Translations under genes and position numbers: made by a program
The notes under the pieces: model-generated
The model's input: the letters and a program-made list of their open reading frames with translations, nothing else
What the model was told of the DNA's origin: nothing
Databases searched by the model: none
Assembly: GCA_012800805.1 (NCBI GenBank)
Contig: JAAZIO010000151.1
Coordinates: 1 to 12,981 of the forward strand
Direction of reading: 5' to 3'
DNA: 12,981 bases
From: Clostridiales bacterium
GTDB lineage: Bacteria; Bacillota; Clostridia; Christensenellales; CAG-917
Part shown: positions 7,516-12,981 of the stretch, one piece after another
Layout: each line of letters opens with the position of its first letter
Numbering within the stretch: position 1 is the stretch's first letter

Positions 7516-8000
7516 TGAGAAAAGTTTTGTTTGTTTGCACGGGCAATACATGCCGTTCCCCTATGGCGATGTATGTATTGAAAAACATCGTGGACGGCGA
7601 AGACATCGAAGATATCGAAGTGGACAGTGCCGGGCTTAGCGCAAACGGAAGCCCTATTTCAGCCAACACCCTTAGGGTATTGTCGTCATACGGCATTCAT
7701 GTCCATGAAACATACATATCAAAGAAAATCACAGAGGAAATGTTTGAGGAAGCGGACCTAATTATCCCGATGACTAGGATGATTGCCGAAGACCTTATCG
7801 AAAGGTTTGATGAAGATGATAAAATCGTCTCTGTATTCGATATGATAGGAAAAGATGTGCCCGACCCCTACGGCAAGGGATATTACGAATACGAGCAGGT
7901 CTGGCATATCCTTCAGCTTGCCGTGCCGCATATTGTAAACATAATAACCGACCCGAAATTCGGCGCCAAAAAGAAGAAAAAGAAAAAAAAGAAAAGATAA
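7515..8000 (+). CDS. ywlE: YwlE-type low-molecular-weight protein arginine phosphatase with polylysine tail
   Basis: This is a member of the low-molecular-weight phosphatase family. The P-loop CTGNTCRSP (8-16) provides nucleophile Cys8 and Arg14, and Asp117 in DPYG (117-120) is the likely general acid. Thr12 replaces the hydrophobic residue of tyrosine phosphatases (CLGNICRS-type loops). In Bacillus YwlE the matching threonine confers specificity for phosphoarginine, so arginine dephosphorylation, opposing a McsB-like kinase, is the likely activity. I cannot see such a kinase in this window. The 161-residue protein ends in nine lysines and an arginine, an unusual basic tail after GA. The start overlaps the sua5 stop (TAATG) with a strong GGGAGG (7505-7510). 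The gene is last in the operon, directly before a terminator. Confidence 0.9.
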   Translation: MRKVLFVCTGNTCRSPMAMYVLKNIVDGEDIEDIEVDSAGLSANGSPISANTLRVLSSYGIHVHETYISKKITEEMFEEADLIIPMTRMIAEDLIERFDEDDKIVSVFDMIGKDVPDPYGKGYYEYEQVWHILQLAVPHIVNIITDPKFGAKKKKKKKKKR

Positions 8001-8027
8001 AAAAAACCGTCTTAGGACGGTTTTTTT
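8001..8027 (+). terminator. Intrinsic terminator closing the long operon, probably bidirectional
   Basis: CCGTC (8007-8011) and GACGG (8016-8020) form a stem around TTAG. It is extended by six A's (8001-8006) pairing with the T-run (8021-8027). It starts right after the ywlE stop codon. Because an A-run precedes and a T-run follows, it can act for both the + operon and the convergent ferritin-like gene, whose stop is at 8063. Confidence 0.92.
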
Positions 8028-8062
8028 GCGGGCGAAAAAGGTGGAGCGAAACGCCCATTTAT

Positions 8063-8569
8063 TTATTTGGCGCATGAGCCTTCGATTGCGGTTATCATAG
8101 CTTTGAAAATCTTTATATGCAGTTCCTCGTCAAGTATTATCCTCTCCAAAAGAAGCTTGATGTCGGTGGAATCAACGGATAAAATTGTTTTTTCGTAGTT
8201 TAATATTGCCTGCTCTTCGGCCGCGATGTTCTGTTTTAAAAACTTTATGGGGTCTAAGGTATAGTTTACATAGCTGCCGTTCCAGTAGTTTCTCGCGCCC
8301 ATAATGGGATATCCGCCAAGCTTGTAAATGGCCTTTCCAAGCAGTTCATGATGGCGCATTTCGACAACCGCAATCATCTCAAGCTGTTTTGAAAAGTCTT
8401 TTTCCTCATAAGTTATATAAGACTGAAAGGCGTATGTCAAAATAGCCGTAAGCTCGCTGTGGTCTCCTCCGTAGCTTGGGAGAAGCAGCCTTGCGTCTTT
8501 AAGGTTGTTTTCAACCTTGATTTCGGGGTAACTGAGCTCGCTGGCTGCGGGCATCAACGCAAATTCCAT
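8063..8569 (-). CDS. Ferritin-like diiron four-helix-bundle protein
   Basis: The 168-residue product shows the spacing of a ferritin-like/rubrerythrin-type di-metal site: E39 in HSELTA, E70-x2-H73 in EMRHHE, E118/E119 in AAEEQA and E148-x2-H151 in DEELH. These fall on four predicted helices, so iron binding, iron oxidation or peroxide handling is plausible. No rubredoxin-like Cys motif is present, so it is not a full rubrerythrin. The N-terminal part (LLLPSYGGDHSELTAILTY) also recalls CotJC/manganese-catalase-like proteins, an alternative. The frame allows GTG at 8575. ATG 8569 is preferred because the ribosome binding site AAGAGGTG (8580-8573 on this strand) is then correctly spaced, and GTG would overlap it. 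The gene is alone on the - strand, convergent to ywlE and divergent from secG. Confidence 0.85.
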   Translation of the reverse strand: MEFALMPAASELSYPEIKVENNLKDARLLLPSYGGDHSELTAILTYAFQSYITYEEKDFSKQLEMIAVVEMRHHELLGKAIYKLGGYPIMGARNYWNGSYVNYTLDPIKFLKQNIAAEEQAILNYEKTILSVDSTDIKLLLERIILDEELHIKIFKAMITAIEGSCAK

Positions 8570-8589
8570 TTTCACCTCTTGAACGCTAT

Positions 8590-8619
8590 ATTATATGCTC
8601 TTGCCTTTACATGCGTGAA
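8590..8619 (-). promoter_or_regulatory. Possible promoter for the ferritin-like gene
   Basis: On the - strand a perfect -10 hexamer TATAAT lies at 8595-8590, with a weak -35 candidate (TTCACG, 8619-8614) 18 bases upstream. Transcription would start some 14 bases before ATG 8569, leaving just enough leader for the ribosome binding site. A consensus TTGACA on this strand (8645-8640) is too far away for that -10; its own -10 candidate (TATTTC, 17-base spacing) is poor. Assignment is uncertain. Confidence 0.35.
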
Positions 8620-8638
8620 ATAAAATCTTTATAAACGC

Positions 8639-8667
8639 TTGTCAATATTTGGGGTATGTGCTAAAAT
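8639..8667 (+). promoter_or_regulatory. Sigma-A-type promoter of secG
   Basis: -35 TTGTCA (8639-8644), a 17-base spacer and -10 TAAAAT (8662-8667), each one mismatch from consensus. TG at 8659-8660, one base before the -10, adds an extended -10 element. The expected start is near 8674, giving a leader of about 24 bases before ATG 8698, with AAGAGGG as ribosome binding site. Confidence 0.8.
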
Positions 8668-8697
8668 ATCGCTGTTAATAATCAATAAGAGGGAATA

Positions 8698-9018
8698 ATG
8701 TTAAACTATATCCTTTCGGCAATACCTAACCGCACAAACATGACTTATGAAGTCCAGCAAGGCACTCTGGCGGCCCTTATGGTTGTCATGGTGGTGCTTG
8801 CCATAGCGATGATAGTAATCGTTCTGATGCAACAAGGCACCAACGAAAATGTCAGCGCGATAACGGGCGTAACCGATTCATTCTACGGACGCAACAAGGC
8901 AAAAACACAAGAAGCCAGGCTTAAAAAAATCACATTGCTGTTCTTCTGCTTGATACTGATAACATCGGTGATATTCTTTATAGTGTCATCGGTGGAAGTC
9001 GGAAAAGCGGTGCTATAA
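8698..9018 (+). CDS. secG: Preprotein translocase subunit SecG
   Basis: SecG is the small non-essential subunit of the SecYEG channel and assists SecA-driven export. The 106-residue protein has two membrane helices (about 25-45 and 78-97). They flank the conserved loop beginning VLMQQGTNENVSAITG (42 onward) and continuing through SFYGRNKAKTQEARLKKIT. Typical SecG proteins are about 75-80 residues. Here some 20 extra residues precede the first helix. The start is well supported by AAGAGGG spaced six bases from ATG 8698, so the extension appears real. It has its own promoter and is followed by a hairpin before smpB. Confidence 0.93.
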   Translation: MLNYILSAIPNRTNMTYEVQQGTLAALMVVMVVLAIAMIVIVLMQQGTNENVSAITGVTDSFYGRNKAKTQEARLKKITLLFFCLILITSVIFFIVSSVEVGKAVL

Positions 9019-9024
9019 AGAAAG

Positions 9025-9054
9025 AGGAGCGGCGAAAGCCGCTCTTATTAATAT
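9025..9054 (+). terminator. Hairpin terminator or attenuator after secG
   Basis: GAGCGGC (9027-9033) and GCCGCTC (9038-9044) form a perfect 7-bp GC-rich stem with a GAAA tetraloop. The following run is TTATTAATAT, a broken T-tract, so termination may be partial and allow some read-through into smpB. Confidence 0.75.
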
Positions 9055-9060
9055 ATGGGC

Positions 9061-9089
9061 TTGCAAATCTTTATAGCTTGATGTAAACT
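9061..9089 (+). promoter_or_regulatory. Possible promoter of the smpB-metY-metA unit
   Basis: TTGCAA (9061-9066) and TAAACT (9084-9089) are separated by 17 bases, each four of six to consensus. The predicted start near 9096 would leave only about 12 bases before the smpB ATG. It lies directly after the secG hairpin, where a new promoter would be expected. Moderate-to-weak match. Confidence 0.45.
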
Positions 9090-9107
9090 TAGCTTGCGTT
9101 AATTATT

Positions 9108-9560
9108 ATGAAAATCATAACTACAAACAAAAAAGCTTATCACGATTATTTTGTGGAAGAGACCATAGAGGCCGGTATTGCGCTTGTGGGCACGGAAGTA
9201 AAGTCCATAAGGGCAGGGGCGGTCAATCTTAAGGACTGCTATGTGATAATCAAAAACGGCGAGGCGCTGCTGCTCGGCATGCATATATCGCCATACGACA
9301 AAGGCAGTTTTTCAAATGTCGACCCCGAAAGAACCAGAAAGCTTTTGCTGAACAAGTTTGAAATCAACAGGCTAAGGGGAAAAATCGAGCAAAAAGGATT
9401 TACGCTTATCCCGCTTAAGCTCTATTTTAAAAACTCATTCATCAAAGTTGAGCTTGGACTTTGCAGGGGTAAGCAACTCCACGACAAGAGAGCGGCTATA
9501 AAAGAGCGCGACGAAAAGAGAATGGTAGAGAAAATTATGAAAGAATATAACGCCAGATAG
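9108..9560 (+). CDS. smpB: SsrA-binding protein SmpB (trans-translation)
   Basis: SmpB binds tmRNA and delivers it to stalled ribosomes, tagging incomplete proteins for degradation. The 150-residue protein is full length. It has the family N-terminus ([23 protein letters not shown]...), the signature [20 protein letters not shown] (26-45), and the basic C-terminal helix with [17 protein letters not shown], which enters the ribosome decoding site. The start is fixed by the conserved MKII beginning, yet no ribosome binding site is visible in the 20 bases upstream (a T/A-rich stretch). Neither rnr, often found between secG and smpB, nor the tmRNA gene ssrA is visible here. The stop is ten bases before metY. 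Confidence 0.96.
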   Translation: MKIITTNKKAYHDYFVEETIEAGIALVGTEVKSIRAGAVNLKDCYVIIKNGEALLLGMHISPYDKGSFSNVDPERTRKLLLNKFEINRLRGKIEQKGFTLIPLKLYFKNSFIKVELGLCRGKQLHDKRAAIKERDEKRMVEKIMKEYNAR

Positions 9561-9570
9561 GAAGGAGAGT

Positions 9571-10845
9571 ATGAAAAAATCCACTGAATGCGTCCAGGCA
9601 GGCTATGAGCCGAAAAACGGGGAACCGAGGGTTCTTCCGCTATATCAGTCAACGACTTACTACTACGAAACGCCCGAAGAGCTGGCCAAACTTTTCGACT
9701 ATCCCAAACTTGGGCACATATATTCAAGAATATCGAACCCCACTGTGTCCGCTCTTGAGGCAAAAATCACGGCGCTTGAGGGCGGCGTCGGCGCAATGGC
9801 GTGTTCATCGGGAATGTCGGCGACTCTCTTTGCGGTATTAACGCTTGCAAACGCAGGCGATAATATCATAAGCCTTTCAACCATTTACGGCGGAACATAC
9901 AATCTGTTTGCGGTAACTTTAAAGAAAATGGGCATCGAGACCCGTTTCGTTACCCCCGATTCATCGGATGAGGAAATAGAAAAGTTAATCGACGAGCGCA
10001 CAAAGATGTTTTTTGCGGAAACAATATCAAACCCGTCGATAATAGTTCTAGACTTTGACCGCTACGCAAATATTTGTAAAAAGCACTCCATTCCTTTTGC
10101 TGTTGACAACACTCTTACAACTCCCTATATCGTTCGGCCGTTCGAGTTTGGAGCAAATATAGTCATTCATTCGTCCACCAAATACCTTGACGGTCACGCA
10201 AGCGCGGTAGGAGGAATTCTTGTGGACGGCGGAAACTTTGAGTGGGACAAAAATCCCCGCTTTAAAGATTTCTACACGCCCGACCCAAGTTATCACGGAA
10301 CCGTTTATGTGGAGGAGGGAGGAAACGCGGCGTTCATACTAAAGGCCAGAATGCAGTTTATGAGAGACATCGGTGCCATAATGAGCCCGTTTAACGCCTA
10401 CCTTACAAACCTCGGTTGCGAAACGCTTCATTTAAGAATGGAGCGCCACAGCGAAAACGCGCTGGCCGCCGCGGAGTTCTTAAGCTCGTCGGATAAAGTC
10501 GAATGGGTCAAATACGCGGGGCTTAAGACAGACAAATACTATCCTCTCGCCAAAAAATACATGGATGGAAAGTGCGGCGGAATGGTATCGTTCGGAGTCA
10601 AAGGCGGAAGGGAAGAGGCCGCCGAGTTCATAAAAGGACTGAAACTTATTAAGCAGGTAACCCACATCGCCGACGTCAGGTCCTGCGTGCTTCATCCCGC
10701 GACCACTACGCACCGCCAGCTCTCCGATGAGGACTTAATTAAATGCGGTATTTCAAATAACCTTGTCAGGCTGTCGATTGGCATCGAGGACAAGGACGAT
10801 ATAATAGAAGACATCAAACAAGCACTGGATAAAATAAAGAGGTAA
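9571..10845 (+). CDS. metY: O-acetylhomoserine sulfhydrylase (aminocarboxypropyltransferase)
   Basis: This is a PLP enzyme of the Cys/Met metabolism family. It would replace the acetyl group of O-acetylhomoserine with sulfide to give homocysteine. The 424-residue length fits MetY rather than the shorter MetB/MetC enzymes (about 380-400). Motifs: YSRISNPT (51-58, phosphate and substrate binding), SSGMSA (79-84), the cofactor aspartate D179 in AVDNT, and the PLP lysine K204 in SSTKYLDGH. The C-terminal region has THIADVRSCVLHPATTTHRQL, the substrate-carboxylate region. Methionine gamma-lyase is a less likely alternative, disfavoured by length and by metA next door. GGAAGGAG precedes ATG 9571 at good spacing. 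The gene is ten bases after smpB and two before metA. I see no SAM riboswitch or T-box upstream, so regulation is unclear. Confidence 0.92.
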   Translation: MKKSTECVQAGYEPKNGEPRVLPLYQSTTYYYETPEELAKLFDYPKLGHIYSRISNPTVSALEAKITALEGGVGAMACSSGMSATLFAVLTLANAGDNIISLSTIYGGTYNLFAVTLKKMGIETRFVTPDSSDEEIEKLIDERTKMFFAETISNPSIIVLDFDRYANICKKHSIPFAVDNTLTTPYIVRPFEFGANIVIHSSTKYLDGHASAVGGILVDGGNFEWDKNPRFKDFYTPDPSYHGTVYVEEGGNAAFILKARMQFMRDIGAIMSPFNAYLTNLGCETLHLRMERHSENALAAAEFLSSSDKVEWVKYAGLKTDKYYPLAKKYMDGKCGGMVSFGVKGGREEAAEFIKGLKLIKQVTHIADVRSCVLHPATTTHRQLSDEDLIKCGISNNLVRLSIGIEDKDDIIEDIKQALDKIKR

Positions 10846-10847
10846 AT

Positions 10848-11762
10848 ATGCCGATAATAATTCCAAAAGATTTGCCGGCTTTTTCAAGTTTAAGCTCGGA
10901 AAACATATTTGTTATGGATACCTTAAGGGCCTATAGCCAAGATATCAGGCCCATTGAAATTGCTATACTGAATCTCATGCCCACAAAGGTTGAGACCGAA
11001 ACGCAACTTCTCAGGCTTTTGTCAAACTCGCCGCTTCAGACAAACGTCACTTTCATCAGCACGGCGACATACATGCCCACGCACATTTCCTCGGACCATA
11101 TGCAAAAATTTTACAATTCGCTAGACGAGGTGTGCAAAAGAAAGTTTGACGGAATGATTGTCACAGGCGCGCCCGTTGAGACCATGGAATTTGAGGATGT
11201 TGCATATTGGGACGAGATGGTGCGCATCATGGATTTTGCCGATAAAAACGTAACAAGCACGATATACATCTGCTGGGGCGCTCAGGCCGCGCTTTATCAT
11301 TTCCATGGCATAGGAAAGAAAATGTTAAATAACGGAAAGAAGCTTTCCGGCATTTTCCCGGCAAAGGCTTGTGAAGCTAACGACCCGCTCCTTAAAGGCA
11401 TGGACGATGTCTTCATGATACCCCATTCACGATACACCGAAGCAAATCAGGAGGAGATAAGGGCATGCAAAGACATCAAAGTTCTTGCGGACTCCGCCGA
11501 GGCGGGAATTTGCATCGCAAAGACTTTGGATAACAAACGCATATATCTTACGGGGCACTCCGAATACGACAGGGATACGCTAAAGAAAGAGTATGAGCGT
11601 GACCTTTCAAGAGGCCTTGATATCGCCCCTCCCGCAAACTATTTTGACAAAGACGGCAAAATAGCGGTAACATGGCGAAGCACCGCAAACCTGATTTTCT
11701 ATAACTGGCTAAACTACTATGTATATCAGGTAACCCCTTACGACATCGAAAAAATAAACTAA
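10848..11762 (+). CDS. metA: Homoserine O-acetyltransferase, MetA family
   Basis: MetA acylates homoserine at the start of methionine synthesis. The 304-residue protein shows the glutamine-amidotransferase-like fold with nucleophile Cys142 (ICWGAQAALYHF), His237 and Glu239 (GHSEYD), and the conserved PTKVETE around Lys47. Position 111 is glutamate (TGAPVETMEFEDVAYW). In characterised MetA enzymes Glu111 goes with acetyl-CoA and Gly111 with succinyl-CoA, so an acetyltransferase is predicted despite the usual 'succinyltransferase' label for the family. This agrees with the adjacent metY. The ribosome binding site AAGAGG (10837-10842) overlaps the end of metY. A terminator begins within the stop codon. 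Confidence 0.94.
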   Translation: MPIIIPKDLPAFSSLSSENIFVMDTLRAYSQDIRPIEIAILNLMPTKVETETQLLRLLSNSPLQTNVTFISTATYMPTHISSDHMQKFYNSLDEVCKRKFDGMIVTGAPVETMEFEDVAYWDEMVRIMDFADKNVTSTIYICWGAQAALYHFHGIGKKMLNNGKKLSGIFPAKACEANDPLLKGMDDVFMIPHSRYTEANQEEIRACKDIKVLADSAEAGICIAKTLDNKRIYLTGHSEYDRDTLKKEYERDLSRGLDIAPPANYFDKDGKIAVTWRSTANLIFYNWLNYYVYQVTPYDIEKIN

Positions 11763-11784
11763 GCGCACCATATGGCGCTTTTTT
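11761..11784 (+). terminator. Intrinsic terminator after metA
   Basis: AAGCGC (11761-11766) pairs with GCGCTT (11775-11780) around an 8-base loop, followed by more T's to 11784. The first two bases are part of the metA stop codon TAA (11760-11762). It closes the smpB-metY-metA unit. Confidence 0.85.
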
Positions 11785-11830
11785 ATTATAAAGCGTTATT
11801 AAATCAATTTACAATCTTGTATAACATGCA

Positions 11831-11859
11831 TTGACTTTATTTACATAATTTAATATTAT
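11831..11859 (+). promoter_or_regulatory. Sigma-A-type promoter of the SPFH gene
   Basis: -35 TTGACT (11831-11836), a 17-base spacer and -10 TATTAT (11854-11859), one mismatch each from consensus, in an A/T-rich region. The expected start is near 11866, leaving about 23 bases of leader including GGAGGG (11877-11882). Confidence 0.8.
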
Positions 11860-11888
11860 CTAAGTGAAATAATTTTGGAGGGCAAAAA

Positions 11889-12845
11889 ATGATTCAAAAC
11901 GGGGAACTGAGCAAATACGCTGAAAAGCCGTTAAAACCCATGAGCGGTTGGACTATGGTATTTATTTTAATACTTATCATAGGCGTCGGAATAGCTTTTG
12001 CGGTTATCGGGGGAATTACGGGCTTATTCTTTTTAACGCCTTTGGGAGTTGCGGTAATAGTACTAAGCATTATGTTGTTGTCGGGAGGATTTATAGTTAT
12101 CAAGCCAAACGAAGCCGCGGTGCTTGTATTGTTCGGTAAATATTACGGCTCAATTTTAAAAGAAGGCTTTTACTTTAAAAATCCTTTCGCGCATACATTC
12201 AACCCCGCTTCCGTAAATATCAAGGTTTTGGGCTTTGGCGGCTCGGGAACGCCCACGGGCAAGCTCTCGCTTAAAGCTATGACGCTTGACAACAACAAGC
12301 AGAAAGTAAACGACCTTGACGGCAATCCCATTGAAATAGGCGTTGTGGTTATCTGGAGAATCAAAGACACCGCGAAAGCCGTATTCAACGTTCAAAACTA
12401 CGCGAAGTATATATCTACTCAGTCCGACGCCGCAATAAGACAGGTAGCAAGGCAGTATCCTTACGACGTCAGCGACAACGGTGATGAAAAATCGCTGAGA
12501 GGAAGCTCGCAGGAAATAGCCGAAATGCTTAAAATAGAGCTCCAAAAAAGAGTTGACATAGCGGGCATTGAAATAATGGACGCAAGAATTTCCCATCTTG
12601 CTTACGCTCCCGAGATAGCCGCGGCAATGCTTCAGCGTCAGCAGGCAAAAGCAATCATCGACGCCCGCACCAAGATTGTAGAGGGCGCGGTAAGCATGGT
12701 TCAGATGGCTCTTGAAAAGCTCTCCAGCGAAAAGATTGTTGAGCTTGATGACGAAAGAAAGGCGCAGATGGTAAGCAACCTTTTGGTGGTGCTTTGCGGA
12801 AACAAAGAAGCTCAACCCGTTGTCAACAGCGGTTCACTGATGTAA
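11889..12845 (+). CDS. SPFH/band-7 domain membrane protein (stomatin/prohibitin-like)
   Basis: The 318-residue protein has two adjacent N-terminal membrane segments (about 22-43 and 46-68), then an SPFH domain opening with FIVIKPNEAAVLVLFGKYYGS and KEGFYFKNPF (68-100) and extending to about 255. The C-terminal helix (MLQRQQAKAIIDARTKIVEGA) resembles the stomatin post-SPFH helix, but there is no long flotillin-type coiled coil. SPFH proteins assemble into membrane rings or microdomain scaffolds and often regulate membrane proteases. The specific role here is unknown. No NfeD-like or FtsH-like partner is visible. The start is secure: GGAGGG six bases before ATG 11889. It is a single-gene unit, with a strong promoter before it and a strong terminator after it. 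Confidence 0.9.
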   Translation: MIQNGELSKYAEKPLKPMSGWTMVFILILIIGVGIAFAVIGGITGLFFLTPLGVAVIVLSIMLLSGGFIVIKPNEAAVLVLFGKYYGSILKEGFYFKNPFAHTFNPASVNIKVLGFGGSGTPTGKLSLKAMTLDNNKQKVNDLDGNPIEIGVVVIWRIKDTAKAVFNVQNYAKYISTQSDAAIRQVARQYPYDVSDNGDEKSLRGSSQEIAEMLKIELQKRVDIAGIEIMDARISHLAYAPEIAAAMLQRQQAKAIIDARTKIVEGAVSMVQMALEKLSSEKIVELDDERKAQMVSNLLVVLCGNKEAQPVVNSGSLM

Positions 12846-12860
12846 AATGTAAATCACAAA

Positions 12861-12886
12861 AAGGCGGAGCATTGCTCCGCTTTTTT
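12861..12886 (+). terminator. Intrinsic terminator after the SPFH gene
   Basis: GCGGAGC (12864-12870) and GCTCCGC (12874-12880) form a perfect stem around ATT, followed by six T's. The flanking A's upstream can extend pairing into the T-run. This is the strongest hairpin in this part of the window. Confidence 0.92.
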
Positions 12887-12894
12887 ATTTAATT

Positions 12895-12922
12895 TTGACA
12901 GTTTTCTGTTTTAATTTATGGT
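12895..12922 (+). promoter_or_regulatory. Possible promoter for a gene beyond the right edge
   Basis: TTGACA (12895-12900) is a perfect -35. TATGGT (12917-12922), after a 16-base spacer, is a four-of-six -10. No open reading frame of note follows inside the window, so the transcript would run off the right edge. Confidence 0.4.
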
Positions 12923-12946
12923 AACTAATCAGATTGTTTCGTCATT

Positions 12947-12971
12947 TTTCGGAGCTAATTGAGGTCCGAAA
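12947..12971 (+). other. Inverted repeat in the right-edge leader region
   Basis: TTTCGGA (12947-12953) and TCCGAAA (12965-12971) are exact complements with an 11-base loop. No T-run is seen before the sequence ends. It could be an operator, or part of a structured leader for the next gene. I cannot assign it to a known riboswitch or T-box from this fragment. Confidence 0.4.
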
Positions 12972-12981
12972 TTTAGTCAAA

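Noticed and set aside
7985..8020. dnaX-like -1 frameshift signal (A AAA AAG plus hairpin)
   Set aside because: The hairpin is well explained as the terminator, and a shifted frame would only read through it into non-coding sequence. No useful product is evident, so it is kept only as a note under the polylysine finding.
7758..8075. 105-codon - strand open frame at the end of ywlE
   Set aside because: It reads through the terminator and the complement of the lysine codons, giving a Phe/Leu/Ser-rich run; it is an artefact.
8573..8575. GTG start for the ferritin-like gene
   Set aside because: The GTG is part of the AAGAGGTG ribosome binding site itself; ATG at 8569-8567 is properly spaced.
9045..9570. 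SAM riboswitch or T-box upstream of the methionine genes
   Set aside because: There are only ten bases between smpB and metY, and the region before smpB is too short and lacks any SAM-box or T-box conserved motif.
12156..12815. Long - strand open frame (219 codons) opposite the SPFH gene
   Set aside because: It is a shadow of a confidently assigned gene. The protein is composition-biased (Cys/Tyr/Phe-rich), has no recognisable motif and no ribosome binding site context.
1..12981. CRISPR array, insertion sequence, prophage or defence system
   Set aside because: I saw no direct-repeat arrays, transposase motifs, terminal inverted repeats, or defence-type domains; all genes but two (the lipoprotein and the SPFH protein) fit ordinary housekeeping families.

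Overview
This window looks like chromosomal housekeeping DNA from a low-to-mid GC, spore-lineage Firmicute. It is probably a clostridial gut-type bacterium, but I cannot name a genus. The case rests on gene order: a YqfC/YqfD pair, PgpH (YqfF), YbeY, Era, YqzL and RecO in the order of the Bacillus/Clostridium era region, a Sua5-YwlE pair, and SecG followed by SmpB. I see no insertion sequence, phage gene, CRISPR array, tRNA or rRNA.

Region 1 (1-8027, + strand) is one long, tightly packed transcription unit: end of yqfC, yqfD, pgpH, ybeY, era, yqzL, recO, a 630-residue lipoprotein, sua5 and a YwlE-type phosphatase. Most junctions are ATGA or TAATG overlaps or gaps of a few bases. It closes with a strong hairpin terminator at 8001-8027. 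The 39-codon yqzL (3832-3951) is easily missed. Its stop codon overlaps the recO start, which fixes recO at 3948, and its own start codon lies in the 3' arm of a perfect hairpin. Compared with the Bacillus order, phoH, dgkA and cdd are missing, and PgpH lacks its large extracytoplasmic sensor domain.

Region 2 (8063-8697) holds a ferritin-like gene on the - strand, convergent with region 1. It shares a short divergent promoter region with secG, whose sigma-A-type promoter is close to consensus.

Region 3 (8698-11784, + strand) has secG with its own terminator, then smpB, metY and metA as a second cluster. MetA carries Glu111, the residue linked to acetyl-CoA use, and MetY belongs to the O-acetylhomoserine sulfhydrylase family. 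Together they suggest homoserine -> O-acetylhomoserine -> homocysteine by direct sulfhydrylation. A terminator overlaps the metA stop codon.

Region 4 (11785-12981) is a single-gene unit for a small membrane SPFH/band-7 protein, with a good promoter, a strong ribosome binding site and a strong terminator. After it come a possible promoter and a hairpin that probably belong to a gene beyond the window.

I do not see a clearly new multi-gene system. The points most worth a second look are the yqzL start-codon hairpin, the reduced PgpH, the unrecognised lipoprotein coupled to recO and sua5, and the polylysine tail on the YwlE-like protein.
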